NCBI RefSeq assembly: GCF_009696445.1
Contig: NZ_VULZ01000004.1
Coordinates: 1-64,000 of the forward strand
Length of the DNA stretch: 64,000 nucleotides
Reading direction: 5' to 3'
From: Porcincola intestinalis
Lineage (GTDB): Bacteria; Bacillota; Clostridia; Lachnospirales; Lachnospiraceae
The notes beneath the pieces are model-generated. The model was not told the DNA's origin and searched no databases. It worked only from the letters and a program-made list of their open reading frames with translations. Positions 33,511 through 42,779 of this stretch are shown piece after piece (positions within the stretch are counted from its first letter, which is position 1; every line of letters starts with the position of its first letter). A program made the translations under genes and the position numbers.

Positions 33511-35831
33511 CTCTGCACCTCCGCTGACTGAGTGGATCCGCTCATCCCGCGCTCACTCGCTCCATCATCAGACACCGTCCCATACTGTGCCTCAATATAG
33601 GATGTGATCGTTCGGATATCCTGCATCCCGGTATTCTGGGAGACTGCCTCCTGTGAGTCGTCCTTGTAAACAACAACGGGCGTCCCGTCTCCGATTCCGT
33701 TGTAGATCAGTTTTACAGCGGCAAGCGGCGTATTGATGCAGCCATGTGAGCCTGCTCCATTGTAAACACTTCCGCCGAAATAATAGCGCTTCTGCAGATC
33801 GTGAATCCCGACTCCGCCATTGAAAGGCAGCCAGTAATCAACCGGTGTCGCGTACCCTTCCCCCTTCAGCGTCGCATTCCGGTACTTTCCCTTGAGCGAC
33901 CAGACACCTCCGGAAGGCGTCTCGTTGTTCTTCTGAGGATTCCCCGTCACGACCGGTGTATCGACAATAAGCGATCCGTTCTTGTAGAACCACATATGCT
34001 GGTTTGTGAGATCAATCTCCACATAGGTATTGCCGATATCATTCTTGTCCCGGCACAGCCCCGTTGTGAAATAGACAGGTTCCAGCGTTCCCTTCTTCTT
34101 TTCCTTCAGCGCCTCCTCCAGCTCCTGCGCGGTGGAATCCGCGTCCAGCGTCCATCCGTAATCCCCGCCCTCGAGCTCAACTGTCGTGCCAAGGCTTGTG
34201 TGAAAGGTCCGCTTTCTTCCAACCGTGTCCGTCTTGTCCGCCAGCTTCACGATATAGGAGGAAACCTTGCTGTCATCGACGTAGTAATTGCCATCCATAT
34301 CCAGAGAGAGGAAGGTTTCCGCCGTCATCTCCGGATTGATCTGAACACTCTGATCTCCCATCTCAAGTGTGACATTCGCACCCAGAACCTGATTCAGAGC
34401 GTTCGCCTTCTCATTGAGGGCATCATCATCGGCGTACACCTCCGGATTCTGATACAGTCCCTCTTTTTCCAGATTGATGGATGTAGAACCATCATTCAAT
34501 GCGTGAATGATGGCTGTTTTCGTCTTGTCATAGTCCAGCCTGGTTCCCATGACCTCCTTCGTGATGACAGCCCCATCCGCCGTATACTTCAGCTCTGCGT
34601 TCCTGGGCTTAATCACACGGCTGCTGTCAAAGACCGTCAGGTTCCTGATCACTGAATCGGCCAATGACGAATCGTATTCCGTTCCAAGTGTTTCTTCATT
34701 CGGAGCCAGGATTGTCTTCAGCAGCGCGGCCGGCCAGACCGCCGGGTACTGCTGCCTCATGGCACGGTCAATCATCCCATTGTCCCGGTACTTCATCCCG
34801 ACCTCGTCAGCGGTGATCCGGTCGCCCGCCCCGCTGTTCGAACCGCCGGAAGAGCGTCCTTTGATCTGAAGCTGGTATCCCTCCACCTTCTTCTCGACCT
34901 GCCGCTTCACTTCCTCCACCGTAAGCCCCGAAGCCTTGATCCCAAAAAACTCCGTTGATGGATAAAAGTGATCACTGAAATGAACGCCTGCCGCAATGTA
35001 TCCGGCTGTCAGAAGGCCGACTCCGGACGCCACAAGAACCTTCCGGAGCGAAACCGTCGAAGCCGTCCTCTGGCTTCTCTCCGCCCTCACCTGCTGCTTT
35101 CCGTCCGCTTCAGGCCCCGCCGGTCCGGGATTCCGGCTCTCCGCCAGTCCGATATTCCGGCTCTCAACCCCTCTGGGATTCCGGTTTTCAGCCGGTCTGA
35201 GCATCCGGCTCTCAGTCTGCCTGGTTTTCCGACTCTCAGCTGGTCTGGGATTCCGGCTTTCAGCCCCTCTGGGATTCCGGCTCTCCGCCAGCCTGATATT
35301 CCGGCTCTCAAGCAGGGGATTTGGCGCATTCAGATAAGGACGGGCCATCTTCACCGTCCCGAATACAGAAGACGCCTCCTCCATGCGTTTCTCCAGATCA
35401 CTGGCTGTTTTTTCACCGGATGCTTTTCCGCCGGCAGCCGGTTCCGAACGCCTGGCTGGCTCGTTTGCTTTTCTTCTTTTTTCTGACTCTAAGGCTGATG
35501 CAGCAGGGTTTTCCTTAACGCCAAATAAGCGTCCGTGCATTCCGACTTCCAGCTTTGAAAAAGCTGCTGCCGGCGCACTGACGCCCTTGTCTCTTCTCTG
35601 TGTCTGTTCCGCTGCGTATACGTTTCTCTTTGCTGAGTGGACATTCTTCACACCAGCGGAAGACTTCTTCCGCGACTTACTCGCTGAAGCTGTCTTCTCC
35701 TCTGCCAGAACCTTCTTCCACTCGCGATCGCTGACATACAGGAGAGCGTTGCCCTCTCTGCCGTAGCGGGTATAACGGCTTGATGACGGCCGATCTACCC
35801 TCGGATCTTCCGCCAGATTTCCCCTGTTCAT
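33507..35831 (-). CDS. Membrane-anchored L,D-transpeptidase with long repetitive cytoplasmic N-terminus
   Basis: 774 aa. Residues 1-260 are hydrophilic and basic, with eight tandem copies of an 8-residue unit of type xAESRNPR at 173-236. One TM helix (about 264-284) follows, then two peptidoglycan-binding (PG_binding_4-type) domains (about 290-600, including ASGLTVEEVKRQVE and GADVTL-like blocks) and a C-terminal YkuD domain with HMWFYKNGSLIVDTPVVTGN and the active site GAGSHGCINTPLAAVKLIY. It makes 3-3 cross-links in peptidoglycan outside the membrane. AAGGGG precedes the ATG. It is a paralogue of the next gene to the right, with an additional long cytoplasmic region. Confidence 0.9.
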   Translation of the reverse strand: MNRGNLAEDPRVDRPSSSRYTRYGREGNALLYVSDREWKKVLAEEKTASASKSRKKSSAGVKNVHSAKRNVYAAEQTQRRDKGVSAPAAAFSKLEVGMHGRLFGVKENPAASALESEKRRKANEPARRSEPAAGGKASGEKTASDLEKRMEEASSVFGTVKMARPYLNAPNPLLESRNIRLAESRNPRGAESRNPRPAESRKTRQTESRMLRPAENRNPRGVESRNIGLAESRNPGPAGPEADGKQQVRAERSQRTASTVSLRKVLVASGVGLLTAGYIAAGVHFSDHFYPSTEFFGIKASGLTVEEVKRQVEKKVEGYQLQIKGRSSGGSNSGAGDRITADEVGMKYRDNGMIDRAMRQQYPAVWPAALLKTILAPNEETLGTEYDSSLADSVIRNLTVFDSSRVIKPRNAELKYTADGAVITKEVMGTRLDYDKTKTAIIHALNDGSTSINLEKEGLYQNPEVYADDDALNEKANALNQVLGANVTLEMGDQSVQINPEMTAETFLSLDMDGNYYVDDSKVSSYIVKLADKTDTVGRKRTFHTSLGTTVELEGGDYGWTLDADSTAQELEEALKEKKKGTLEPVYFTTGLCRDKNDIGNTYVEIDLTNQHMWFYKNGSLIVDTPVVTGNPQKNNETPSGGVWSLKGKYRNATLKGEGYATPVDYWLPFNGGVGIHDLQKRYYFGGSVYNGAGSHGCINTPLAAVKLIYNGIGDGTPVVVYKDDSQEAVSQNTGMQDIRTITSYIEAQYGTVSDDGASERGMSGSTQSAEVQR
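35124..35315 (-). repeat. 24-bp coding minisatellite, eight copies
   Basis: Eight consecutive 24-bp units, 192 bp in all, encode LLESRNIR, LAESRNPR, GAESRNPR, PAESRKTR, QTESRMLR, PAENRNPR, GVESRNIG and LAESRNPG. Units share GGATTCCGGCTCTC-like cores on the plus strand. The length is likely to vary between strains by slippage. Confidence 0.85.
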
Positions 35832-36019
35832 CTGCTGCCCCTTATGACTGTTTCCACACGAAAACCGCCCTTACAGTCCTCGTGCGCTCCCCACATGCGC
35901 CTCTGCACAGGCCCTTCTGATCAGGCAGACGAAAATATTCCCCCTCGGCCGCCTGCCGCACCGTTCCTGATGGCTGCCTCAGACACCACCGTTCAGAGGT
36001 CCTGTGCGAACTACTTGTT

Positions 36020-36047
36020 ATTATATCGAATTCACCCTTAAATTCAA
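36020..36047 (-). promoter_or_regulatory. Sigma-A promoter of the repeat-bearing L,D-transpeptidase
   Basis: TTGAAT (36042-36047), 16 bp, TATAAT (36020-36025) on the minus strand in the 278-bp gap between the two L,D-transpeptidase genes, 189 bp before the start codon. Confidence 0.7.
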
Positions 36048-36109
36048 CGCCGTTTCCAAATTTTTATAAAACGCCTGCCGCCCAGCCCCTGCCGCTCCAT
36101 CTGCCATGA

Positions 36110-37543
36110 TTACTTATACAGAATGACCGGCGTTCCGGTATCGATATTCTCATAGATCGTCGCTGCAACAGCCGGCGGCAGATTGACACAGCCGTGCGAT
36201 CCGTTCGTCTGGTAGATATTCCCTCCGAAGGCCGTTCTCCAGCTTGCATCGTGAAGTCCCTGCCCATCGTAGAATGGCATCCAGTACTGGACCGGTGTTC
36301 CATTTGTCTCATTGGACGGAATCAGCGTCGCCGGGCTCTGCTTATAGGCAATCGGGAAGACCCCTGTCTGTGTCTCCTGCTTTTTCGACACATTGCCCGT
36401 CACGACATTGCTCTCCACAACCAGCTGGCCGTTCTTGTAGAACCACAGATGCTGCTGCGTGATATTGATCTCCACATATTCCAGCAGGTCGTTCGTCCCA
36501 TCTCTGCCGACTCCTTTGTACGAATAGACCGGCTCCCGCTCCACAGACGTATTGCTCTGGATATCTGAGAGAAGCTGCTGGTATTCCCCATCCTCGTCGA
36601 CCAGATAGCCGTAGTTATTCTCGCTGTCTGTGAAGGTAATCTGCTGTCCGCCTGTTGTTGTAAAGGTCCGTGTGTAATAGATCGTGTTGTACTTCGCGGC
36701 AAGGCTGGTTACATAAGCGCGGATCTTTTCCTCGCTCAGCATCCCCTGTCCATCCTGGAAGAATACCCAGTCCTTGATGGTGTTCCAGTCCAGCACTTCC
36801 TTCTGTGTTCCGAAATCATAGGTGATGACAGCCTGATCATAGGCATTGTATGTGTTCATCTGAAGATTAAGTGTCTCATCGGTTGAAAGAACATCCGGCT
36901 TCTTGTATAGATCTGACGGAATCTCCACGTTCACATCGCCCGCAGGCTTGGCGGAAGTCACCAGCTTTTCGGCCTCTGTCTTCACCAGCTTCTGAATGTC
37001 ACCGTCATCCAGCTGCGTTCCCTGAACCTCCGGCTTGATCGAGTACGTCTTTGTTCCCTCATCATAGACGAGCTCGGCATTCGCATTTTCAACTCTGGGA
37101 TCCTTCAGACTGGCTGCCGTAACCACAGAGCTGATCTTTCCCTCATCCGACGAAAATGGAATATCCAGTGTGAACTCGTTGCCGTTCATGATGCCGTCCA
37201 GCAGGATTGGAATACTCGCCCGCTGCTTCTTCAGCGCATCCTGAAGGCCTGCGAGAAGCTTTGACTGATCAACCGTATACCCGAGCTGGCTGAGCGTCCA
37301 GGCTCCCTCCTCTTTTCCGCCTTCCGTCAGCGTGATCTTCGGTGCCGAGTATGCATCCGTCAGTATGTGCAGGACATCCTCCGGTTTTCGCTCGGATACA
37401 TCGAACCCGTTGATGGTTGTCTTGTCAAAATAGGTTGTCCGGTTCCACTCGCGGCTCAGATATGAGACCAGCACAGCGACGGCAACACCAAGCGCCCCAA
37501 GCAGCGCAAGCAATACGATCTTAACTGCCTTATTCCCCTTCAA
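36110..37543 (-). CDS. Membrane-anchored L,D-transpeptidase
   Basis: 477 aa. Short basic N-terminus, TM helix about 8-28, peptidoglycan-binding_4-type domains (about 40-330, containing INGFDVSERKPEDVLHIL), then YkuD domain with HLWFYKNGQLVVESNVVTGN and the active site GSHGCVNLPPAVAATIY near the C-terminus. This is the same architecture as its neighbour without the long N-terminal extension. The start is TTG at 37543 with AGAGG 8 bases upstream. A weak promoter (GTGACG-N17-TATGAT, 37583-37611) may serve it, because a terminator separates it from the gene to the right. Confidence 0.9.
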   Translation of the reverse strand: MKGNKAVKIVLLALLGALGVAVAVLVSYLSREWNRTTYFDKTTINGFDVSERKPEDVLHILTDAYSAPKITLTEGGKEEGAWTLSQLGYTVDQSKLLAGLQDALKKQRASIPILLDGIMNGNEFTLDIPFSSDEGKISSVVTAASLKDPRVENANAELVYDEGTKTYSIKPEVQGTQLDDGDIQKLVKTEAEKLVTSAKPAGDVNVEIPSDLYKKPDVLSTDETLNLQMNTYNAYDQAVITYDFGTQKEVLDWNTIKDWVFFQDGQGMLSEEKIRAYVTSLAAKYNTIYYTRTFTTTGGQQITFTDSENNYGYLVDEDGEYQQLLSDIQSNTSVEREPVYSYKGVGRDGTNDLLEYVEINITQQHLWFYKNGQLVVESNVVTGNVSKKQETQTGVFPIAYKQSPATLIPSNETNGTPVQYWMPFYDGQGLHDASWRTAFGGNIYQTNGSHGCVNLPPAVAATIYENIDTGTPVILYK

Positions 37544-37650
37544 AGTCCTTACCTCTTTATCTTGTACTTGTCTGATGAAACGATCATAGCATTATTGCAG
37601 GATGCCGTCACTTGATTTTCCTGTAAAATATTATTTAAAAGTTTCTTAAG

Positions 37651-37696
37651 ACAGAAAAAGAGAACCTGCAGGGCGCATCCCCGGCAGGTTCTCTTT
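37651..37696 (-). terminator. Strong terminator after the zinc-ribbon membrane gene
   Basis: Perfect 13-bp stem AAAGAGAACCTGC / GCAGGTTCTCTTT (37657-37669 with 37684-37696). On the minus strand it is followed by TTTTTCTGT. It lies 56 bp past the stop of the gene at 37752. Confidence 0.88.
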
Positions 37697-37751
37697 CCAT
37701 TCATATCATTCGATTCTTTCCACAGCACTTTTATGATTCACCGTCACCCGT

Positions 37752-39389
37752 TCACGATGCTCTGAATGCTGCCGCTCTCCGTACAACTCTGTGGTACCTG
37801 AGCAGCCAGATACCCGATACAAGGAAGTAGAGCGCCTTTGTTCCGCCTGCTGCAAGCCCCAGATAATCATTGGGAGCAAGCGGAAGAAGCATCAGTGCGA
37901 AGAAAACAGCCAGGATAATCGAGAGGATCCCGACATAGGTCGGCACCCGTCCGATGTCGCTGCCGCTCCGGACGTTGACCTTCACGCACTTGAGCGTATA
38001 CATCCACTGGATGTAGTACATGATCGTAAAGATCGCGATGAAGATCATGATAATCAGCATGATCAGTCCCTGAATAAAGCTGCTTGTAAACCGTGCGCTG
38101 GAAGCCCCGACCACCACGAAATACACCGATATGATCAGACCGACTGCCAGTACCAGGCAGGCAACGACAAACTTCAGCACCATCATGACTCTGGCAAGCG
38201 TATACCCGCCAAGTCCGAACTTTGAGCGATCCCGCTTCGTCTGAATCAACATGATCCACAGAGCAAGGGCAAACAGTGCATTCGGAACTGCAAAGATCAG
38301 CAGAATCGACAGCTGGACACTCGTCCCAAGCTGCTGGATGATGCCGTTCACATTGACAGCCATCGACACAATCTGCTTTGCAAGCTCCGTGATCAACTGC
38401 GTCGCGAAGCCATTGCTGCTTCCGAGCACTCCCTCCAGACTCGAATCCAGATTGGAAAGATTATAATATGCGTTCGAAACCTTCGGGTCCATCGCACCCG
38501 GGAGTGCGAGGTTGCAGAAATTCACAGCCACCATCGCCGTGAAAAACAGCGTCATCAGGAAAAACAGAAAGCCCCTGACCATCTTTCTGGAGCGGAACAG
38601 GATGGTTTTGCTCCCGACCGCCGTACTCATCCTTGCCAGATCCGGACGGTCCTGCGCCGCCTCCGGCGCCTGCCGGTATCCGTATCCCGCGCTGCCGTAC
38701 TGTTCTCTCGCGGGTGCCGCATACCGTCCCCCGCGCGCCTCGTACTGCTGGCGTGCGCCGTATGTCTGTCCTCTTCCGACACCAAAGCTGTCTGTACCGC
38801 CCTCCGGCGCTCTCGGCGGAATTCTGCCCGCAGTTGTTCCCTCCGGCTGCTGCGCAAATGACGCTGCCGCTGCACCTGCCGCACCCTGGCGGTAATTAAC
38901 AGCTGCATTCTGGACAGGCTCTCCGGCCGGCCTCTCCGGGCCGCTCTGTTCGGTTGTCTCCGAGCGGGCAGCTTCCTGATTCAGACTGCCTTCAGGCTGA
39001 GCCCCACTCGATGACTCCTGTGTCTCATCGGATGCCTCTGAAGTCCCATCCGTCGTATTCTGCACGTTTTGACCGGACTGCGCCGCAAAATGCTGGAGCG
39101 CTTCCTCGTCCGACTGGTCTGCGCGGGACTCCTGCTTCTCTCCGATCGCTTCTTCCTGCGCAGGAATTACCGAGCCTTGCCCCTGCGGGACGGCCATATC
39201 TTCCGGTGTCCTCGCTGCAGGTTCAAACCCGCTGGCATCTCTCCTGTCCCCGTCCACAGCCGGATCGCCGGAAAAGCCGGTCAGCCTCTGCTCCTCACCG
39301 TCCGGACGGTCAGGAAGCTGATTGTGGCATCTGACGCACACTGTCGCGCTGTCGTCATTCTCCGTTCCGCAAAATACACATCTTTTCAT
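37752..39389 (-). CDS. Zinc-ribbon multi-pass membrane protein of unknown function
   Basis: 545 aa. N-terminal zinc ribbon with Cys4, Cys7, Cys18 and Cys21 (MKRCVFCGTENDDSATVCVRC). About 250 residues of disordered E/Q/G/A-rich sequence follow. The C-terminal half has about six TM helices, for example GFLFFLMTLFFTAMVAV, ILLIFAVPNALFALALW and GLIMLIIMIFIAIFTIMYY. No enzymatic motif was recognised. It follows telA and may be cotranscribed with it, but it also has its own good promoter (39426-39454). ATG at 39389 is chosen because the zinc ribbon starts there. A role in envelope stress is only suggested by the neighbours. Confidence 0.75.
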   Translation of the reverse strand: MKRCVFCGTENDDSATVCVRCHNQLPDRPDGEEQRLTGFSGDPAVDGDRRDASGFEPAARTPEDMAVPQGQGSVIPAQEEAIGEKQESRADQSDEEALQHFAAQSGQNVQNTTDGTSEASDETQESSSGAQPEGSLNQEAARSETTEQSGPERPAGEPVQNAAVNYRQGAAGAAAASFAQQPEGTTAGRIPPRAPEGGTDSFGVGRGQTYGARQQYEARGGRYAAPAREQYGSAGYGYRQAPEAAQDRPDLARMSTAVGSKTILFRSRKMVRGFLFFLMTLFFTAMVAVNFCNLALPGAMDPKVSNAYYNLSNLDSSLEGVLGSSNGFATQLITELAKQIVSMAVNVNGIIQQLGTSVQLSILLIFAVPNALFALALWIMLIQTKRDRSKFGLGGYTLARVMMVLKFVVACLVLAVGLIISVYFVVVGASSARFTSSFIQGLIMLIIMIFIAIFTIMYYIQWMYTLKCVKVNVRSGSDIGRVPTYVGILSIILAVFFALMLLPLAPNDYLGLAAGGTKALYFLVSGIWLLRYHRVVRRAAAFRAS

Positions 39390-39425
39390 GATGACTGATC
39401 TCCCCAAACCAACAAAGTTCGATTT

Positions 39426-39454
39426 ATTATAAGCCGCACGGGCTGAAAGAGCAA
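39426..39454 (-). promoter_or_regulatory. Sigma-A promoter of the zinc-ribbon membrane gene
   Basis: TTGCTC (39449-39454), 17 bp, TATAAT (39426-39431) on the minus strand, starting 2 bp past the telA stop codon. Confidence 0.7.
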
Positions 39455-39456
39455 GG

Positions 39457-40836
39457 TTATGATTGCCTGTCCACCTGTGTCCGGGAGACCTGGAGCAGCC
39501 TGTTTTTAAGCTCTGCCTCCATCTTCTGCATCTCCGCCTCGGCTGCCACACGCTTCTGGTGCCCTTCCTCCTGGATCTTCACCACATCATCCAGTGTCGC
39601 AATCAGCTGCGCATTGGTCTGTCTGAGCGTCTCCATATCCACAACGCCCCGCTCGGAGGCCTTTGCCGTCTCGACGGACGCCGTATGGAGCTGCTGGGCA
39701 TTCTTCTGCAGGAGCTGGTTCGTCATATCCGTCACTTCCCGCTCAGCCTTCGCCGCCTGGTTCGAATGCTCTACCCCCAGGGCGATAACCATCTGATTTT
39801 TCCAGAGCGGAATCGTGTTCACGATGGTCGACTGGATTTTTTCCGCCATCATCGTATCCGAATCCTGCACAAGCCGGATCTGAGGTCCTGTCTGAAGCGC
39901 GATCTGCCTGGTCAGTTCAAGATCGTACAGCTTCTTCTCAAAGCGGTTGCAGTAAGCTGCCAAGTCCTTCGCCGCCTGCGCGTCCTGCGCATCCTGGCTC
40001 ATTTTTGCCTTCTCCTCCAGCTTCAGGAGCTCTCCGCCCCTCACCTCGGCGAGCTTCTTCTTTCCGGCCGCGATATACATCGTCAGCTCCTTGAAGTAGG
40101 AGAGGTTCAGCGCATACATCCGGTCGAGCGTCGCGACATCCTTCATCAGCTGAATCTGATGCTTCTCCAGCGCATCCGAGATGGCCTTTACCGAGTCCTC
40201 CGTCTTATCGAACTTTGCCTGCAGCGCCGTCACCTTGTTCGCATTCTTCTTGAAGAAACGCAGAAAACCGTTCTCCTCCTTCGTCACATCGAAGCTCTGA
40301 AGCTCCGACACCAGTCCGGAGATCTGCTTTCCAACCTCACCCATATCCTTGTTTCGGACATTCGCCAGCGCGGTATCCGAGAATTCGGACATCTTTTTCT
40401 GGGTGCCAGCGCCGTACTGCATGATGGCAGCGCCATTTGTGATGTCGATTTTTTTCGCAAATGCATCAACCATCTTCTGTTCCTGAGGGCTGAGGATCAC
40501 CTCCGTGTCCCGGATGGCATCCGTCACATGCTCCCGGATGGCCGACCCTGCCGGCGCCCCCTCCGGCGTCTTTGACGCAGCCTCTGGTGCTGTCTCTGGT
40601 ACAGTCTGCGGCACCTCCCGGGCAGCTTCCGGCGTCTTTGACGCAGCCGCCATCAGCTCCTCTGCGGTCATCGCCGCGGGCGCGGCTGCCGCAAAGCTTC
40701 CTTTCTGCTCGTCCGCCGCACTCTGCCCCACGCCTGCCGAAAGGCTCCCCTCCGCATCACCGAACGTCAGCTCGATCTGCCGAGGCTCCTGCCCTTCCAG
40801 GCCGGCTGCCCCGCCGCTTCTGTTTTCGTCCGTCAT
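39457..40836 (-). CDS. TelA-family (toxic anion resistance) protein
   Basis: 459-aa cytoplasmic, largely alpha-helical protein of the TelA/KlaA/YaaN family. An Ala/Glu-rich disordered N-terminus (about 1-110) precedes the conserved domain, containing MVDAFAKKIDITNGAAIMQYGAGTQKKMSEF, TLDRMYALNLSYFKELTMYI, GPQIRLVQDSDTMMAEKIQSTI and PLWKNQMVIALG. The family was named for tellurite resistance, but its biochemical action is unsettled; in Bacillus yaaN pairs with xpaC exactly as here. GGAGG lies 8 bases before the ATG. It probably forms an operon with the gene at 40938. Confidence 0.88.
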   Translation of the reverse strand: MTDENRSGGAAGLEGQEPRQIELTFGDAEGSLSAGVGQSAADEQKGSFAAAAPAAMTAEELMAAASKTPEAAREVPQTVPETAPEAASKTPEGAPAGSAIREHVTDAIRDTEVILSPQEQKMVDAFAKKIDITNGAAIMQYGAGTQKKMSEFSDTALANVRNKDMGEVGKQISGLVSELQSFDVTKEENGFLRFFKKNANKVTALQAKFDKTEDSVKAISDALEKHQIQLMKDVATLDRMYALNLSYFKELTMYIAAGKKKLAEVRGGELLKLEEKAKMSQDAQDAQAAKDLAAYCNRFEKKLYDLELTRQIALQTGPQIRLVQDSDTMMAEKIQSTIVNTIPLWKNQMVIALGVEHSNQAAKAEREVTDMTNQLLQKNAQQLHTASVETAKASERGVVDMETLRQTNAQLIATLDDVVKIQEEGHQKRVAAEAEMQKMEAELKNRLLQVSRTQVDRQS

Positions 40837-40937
40837 CCCTTGCTCCTCCCGATCTCGATCCTTGTGGTCCTGCTCTCTGATCCTGTCAGGTTCCCCTTGC
40901 CTTGCCTCGCCTCAGCCGCTGTCTCCTGCACTTTGTC

Positions 40938-42482
40938 TCAGGCCTCTTCCTTCTTCCCGGATTCCACCTGTCCCTGTGCCATTTTTGCCATTCCTCCGGC
41001 TTCCGCAGCCTGAAGCCCGGCTCCGGTCCCCTGGCCGCTGCTCTGAACTGAAACCTGTGTCTGTTTCAGCTGCTTCGCTTCGCTCTCAGCCTGCGCCTGT
41101 CTCATCTGCTGGAATTCATCCTCGGTCAGGCCGTCCTGCCGGAGCATGGACTTCATGACCGACACATCTGTCCCGACATCCCACGCCGTATGCTGGAAGA
41201 ATGAATCAAACAGCTTTTCGTACGCATCATTGATGGTGTCCAGCGAGGTTTCAATCTCACGCTTGGCGCTCTCGATATTCTCCCCCTCCACATGCTGGGC
41301 ATCCAGCGCCGCATAGGTATCAATCAACTTCTGCGTCGTCGGAAGATAGTAGCTCATCAGCCGGTGGAGATCCGGAGCGCTCTCCGGACTTTTCTCCACC
41401 TGGTCAAAGATCCCTGTCACGATCCGCTCAAGCCTGTCAAGCTTCGCCGAAATCTCCTCTCCCGGAATCTCCTCATTCTTCTGATGGATATGGACAATGA
41501 AGGCCTGCCCTTCATCCAGAATCTTCTGCGTCTCTGCATCAAGCTTTCTTCTGTATTCCTGCTGCGCCTTCTTCTGCGCCTGCAGCTTCCCATATTCCGG
41601 CAGCGGCTCTCCGCCCAGCTCCGGGGCATCCGCCCGGTCCTTCGACGTTTCTTCAGCCCTTTTTCCCGGTTCTTTCCTGCGGCTCTCCTTCGTCCTCTGC
41701 TTTTCTTCCTCGCGTTTCCTGTTCCTGTACGATTCCATGGTCTGACTGTACAGCCCATAGGCCTCGCGGCTGAGAATCAGCGTTGTCTCGCCCGAATCCA
41801 TATAGACCGGTCCGTTCAAAATCCCCTTCCGAAGGATTTCCTTCAGCGACTTCCGGGTATCCTTTTTGCTCTTTCCAAGCGCCGATGCAATCTCCTCCAC
41901 GGAAATCACGTCCCGGCCCTTCCGGATCCGCAGGATTGTCTCGGCGTCATCGATGACCTCCAGCTGTTTCACTGAAAGGTCCCTCAGCCAGTAGAACATG
42001 CCGGTGATTGCAAGGAAAAAGAGCCCGACACCGGCCGAGTGCGCTACAGTAAAGCACCCGATCGCAAGCAGCAGGTTGGGAATCATCCCGACCGTCCCGA
42101 TGACTTTTCCTGCCGTCGCCGCAAAATTGTTCCGGATCCGGAGGCGGCTACGGCCTTCATCCGCCGCTCTTCGGGAAGACTTTCCGGCCTCTTCTACCGC
42201 CTGCTCATAGGCCGTCTTTTCAGATGTTCTCTTCCCCTGAGGCCTTGTTCCGGACTGCATGCCTCGCTCCAGAAGAGAGTCGTGCACAGCATCCACTGCC
42301 CGGTTCATCGCCCAGTTGATCTGCTCACTCAGCGCCGAATAGTCCCCGCTTTTGATGGCACTGTCGACCAGCCCGCTGACATCTCTCCCTGCGCGGTAGG
42401 TCATATCCTTCCAGCCGGCCCCATTCTGTCCGCTCCCGGCTTTCATCTGATCCTGCCCTGCCTGCTTTCCTTCCGTTCCCAT
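40938..42482 (-). CDS. XpaC-like (5-bromo-4-chloroindolyl phosphate hydrolysis family) membrane protein
   Basis: 514 aa. The N-terminal third contains YRAGRDVSGLVDSAIKSGDYSALSEQI, a segment that recurs in this family. Two TM helices (about 130-165: VIGTVGMIPNLLLAIGCFTV, GVGLFFLAITGMFYWL) follow, then a winged-helix-like segment (about 185-240) and a long charged coiled coil with the conserved DLHRLMSYYLPTTQKLIDTY near 370-390. Its partner TelA-like gene lies 101 bp downstream. Function in Bacillus is unclear (xpaC was found through X-phosphate hydrolysis). AGAGGA precedes the ATG and a good promoter lies upstream. Confidence 0.83.
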   Translation of the reverse strand: MGTEGKQAGQDQMKAGSGQNGAGWKDMTYRAGRDVSGLVDSAIKSGDYSALSEQINWAMNRAVDAVHDSLLERGMQSGTRPQGKRTSEKTAYEQAVEEAGKSSRRAADEGRSRLRIRNNFAATAGKVIGTVGMIPNLLLAIGCFTVAHSAGVGLFFLAITGMFYWLRDLSVKQLEVIDDAETILRIRKGRDVISVEEIASALGKSKKDTRKSLKEILRKGILNGPVYMDSGETTLILSREAYGLYSQTMESYRNRKREEEKQRTKESRRKEPGKRAEETSKDRADAPELGGEPLPEYGKLQAQKKAQQEYRRKLDAETQKILDEGQAFIVHIHQKNEEIPGEEISAKLDRLERIVTGIFDQVEKSPESAPDLHRLMSYYLPTTQKLIDTYAALDAQHVEGENIESAKREIETSLDTINDAYEKLFDSFFQHTAWDVGTDVSVMKSMLRQDGLTEDEFQQMRQAQAESEAKQLKQTQVSVQSSGQGTGAGLQAAEAGGMAKMAQGQVESGKKEEA

Positions 42483-42538
42483 TCAAGACGTTCCTCTATC
42501 TATGACTGATGTTGTAATCTGGCTTACAGATGAAATTT

Positions 42539-42567
42539 ATTATCGGTGATTTACAGGATAAAATCAA
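42539..42567 (-). promoter_or_regulatory. Sigma-A promoter of the xpaC-telA unit
   Basis: TTGATT (42562-42567), 17 bp, GATAAT (42539-42544) on the minus strand, about 57 bp before the ATG. The 297-bp gap up to livF holds this promoter and the liv terminator and no gene. Confidence 0.65.
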
Positions 42568-42687
42568 CCATCCGTCTTTATCCGACCGCGCTCCGCACTC
42601 GATCACGTGCCGTCCACCTGGTCATCCGAACCTGCGCAGATGCCTTCATCCCGCGCGCCGCATTCGATGATGAACGGCCGCCTGCAC

Positions 42688-42717
42688 AGAAAACGGCCGG
42701 CACAAAGTGCCAGCCGT
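42688..42717 (-). terminator. Terminator of the liv operon
   Basis: On the minus strand ACGGCTGGCAC pairs with GTGCCGGCCGT around TTT (one G-U pair) and is followed by TTTTCTG. It lies 63 bp beyond the livF stop. Confidence 0.8.
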
Positions 42718-42779
42718 CTTCTACTCTTATGGCCATTCCGGCGCGGCCCCGGGTATTCCCCCGGCATCCTGCTCCGCTG

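Noticed and set aside
35124-35315. Possible CRISPR array
   Set aside because: Units are 24 bp, contiguous, in frame and coding; there are no unique spacers and no cas genes anywhere in the window.
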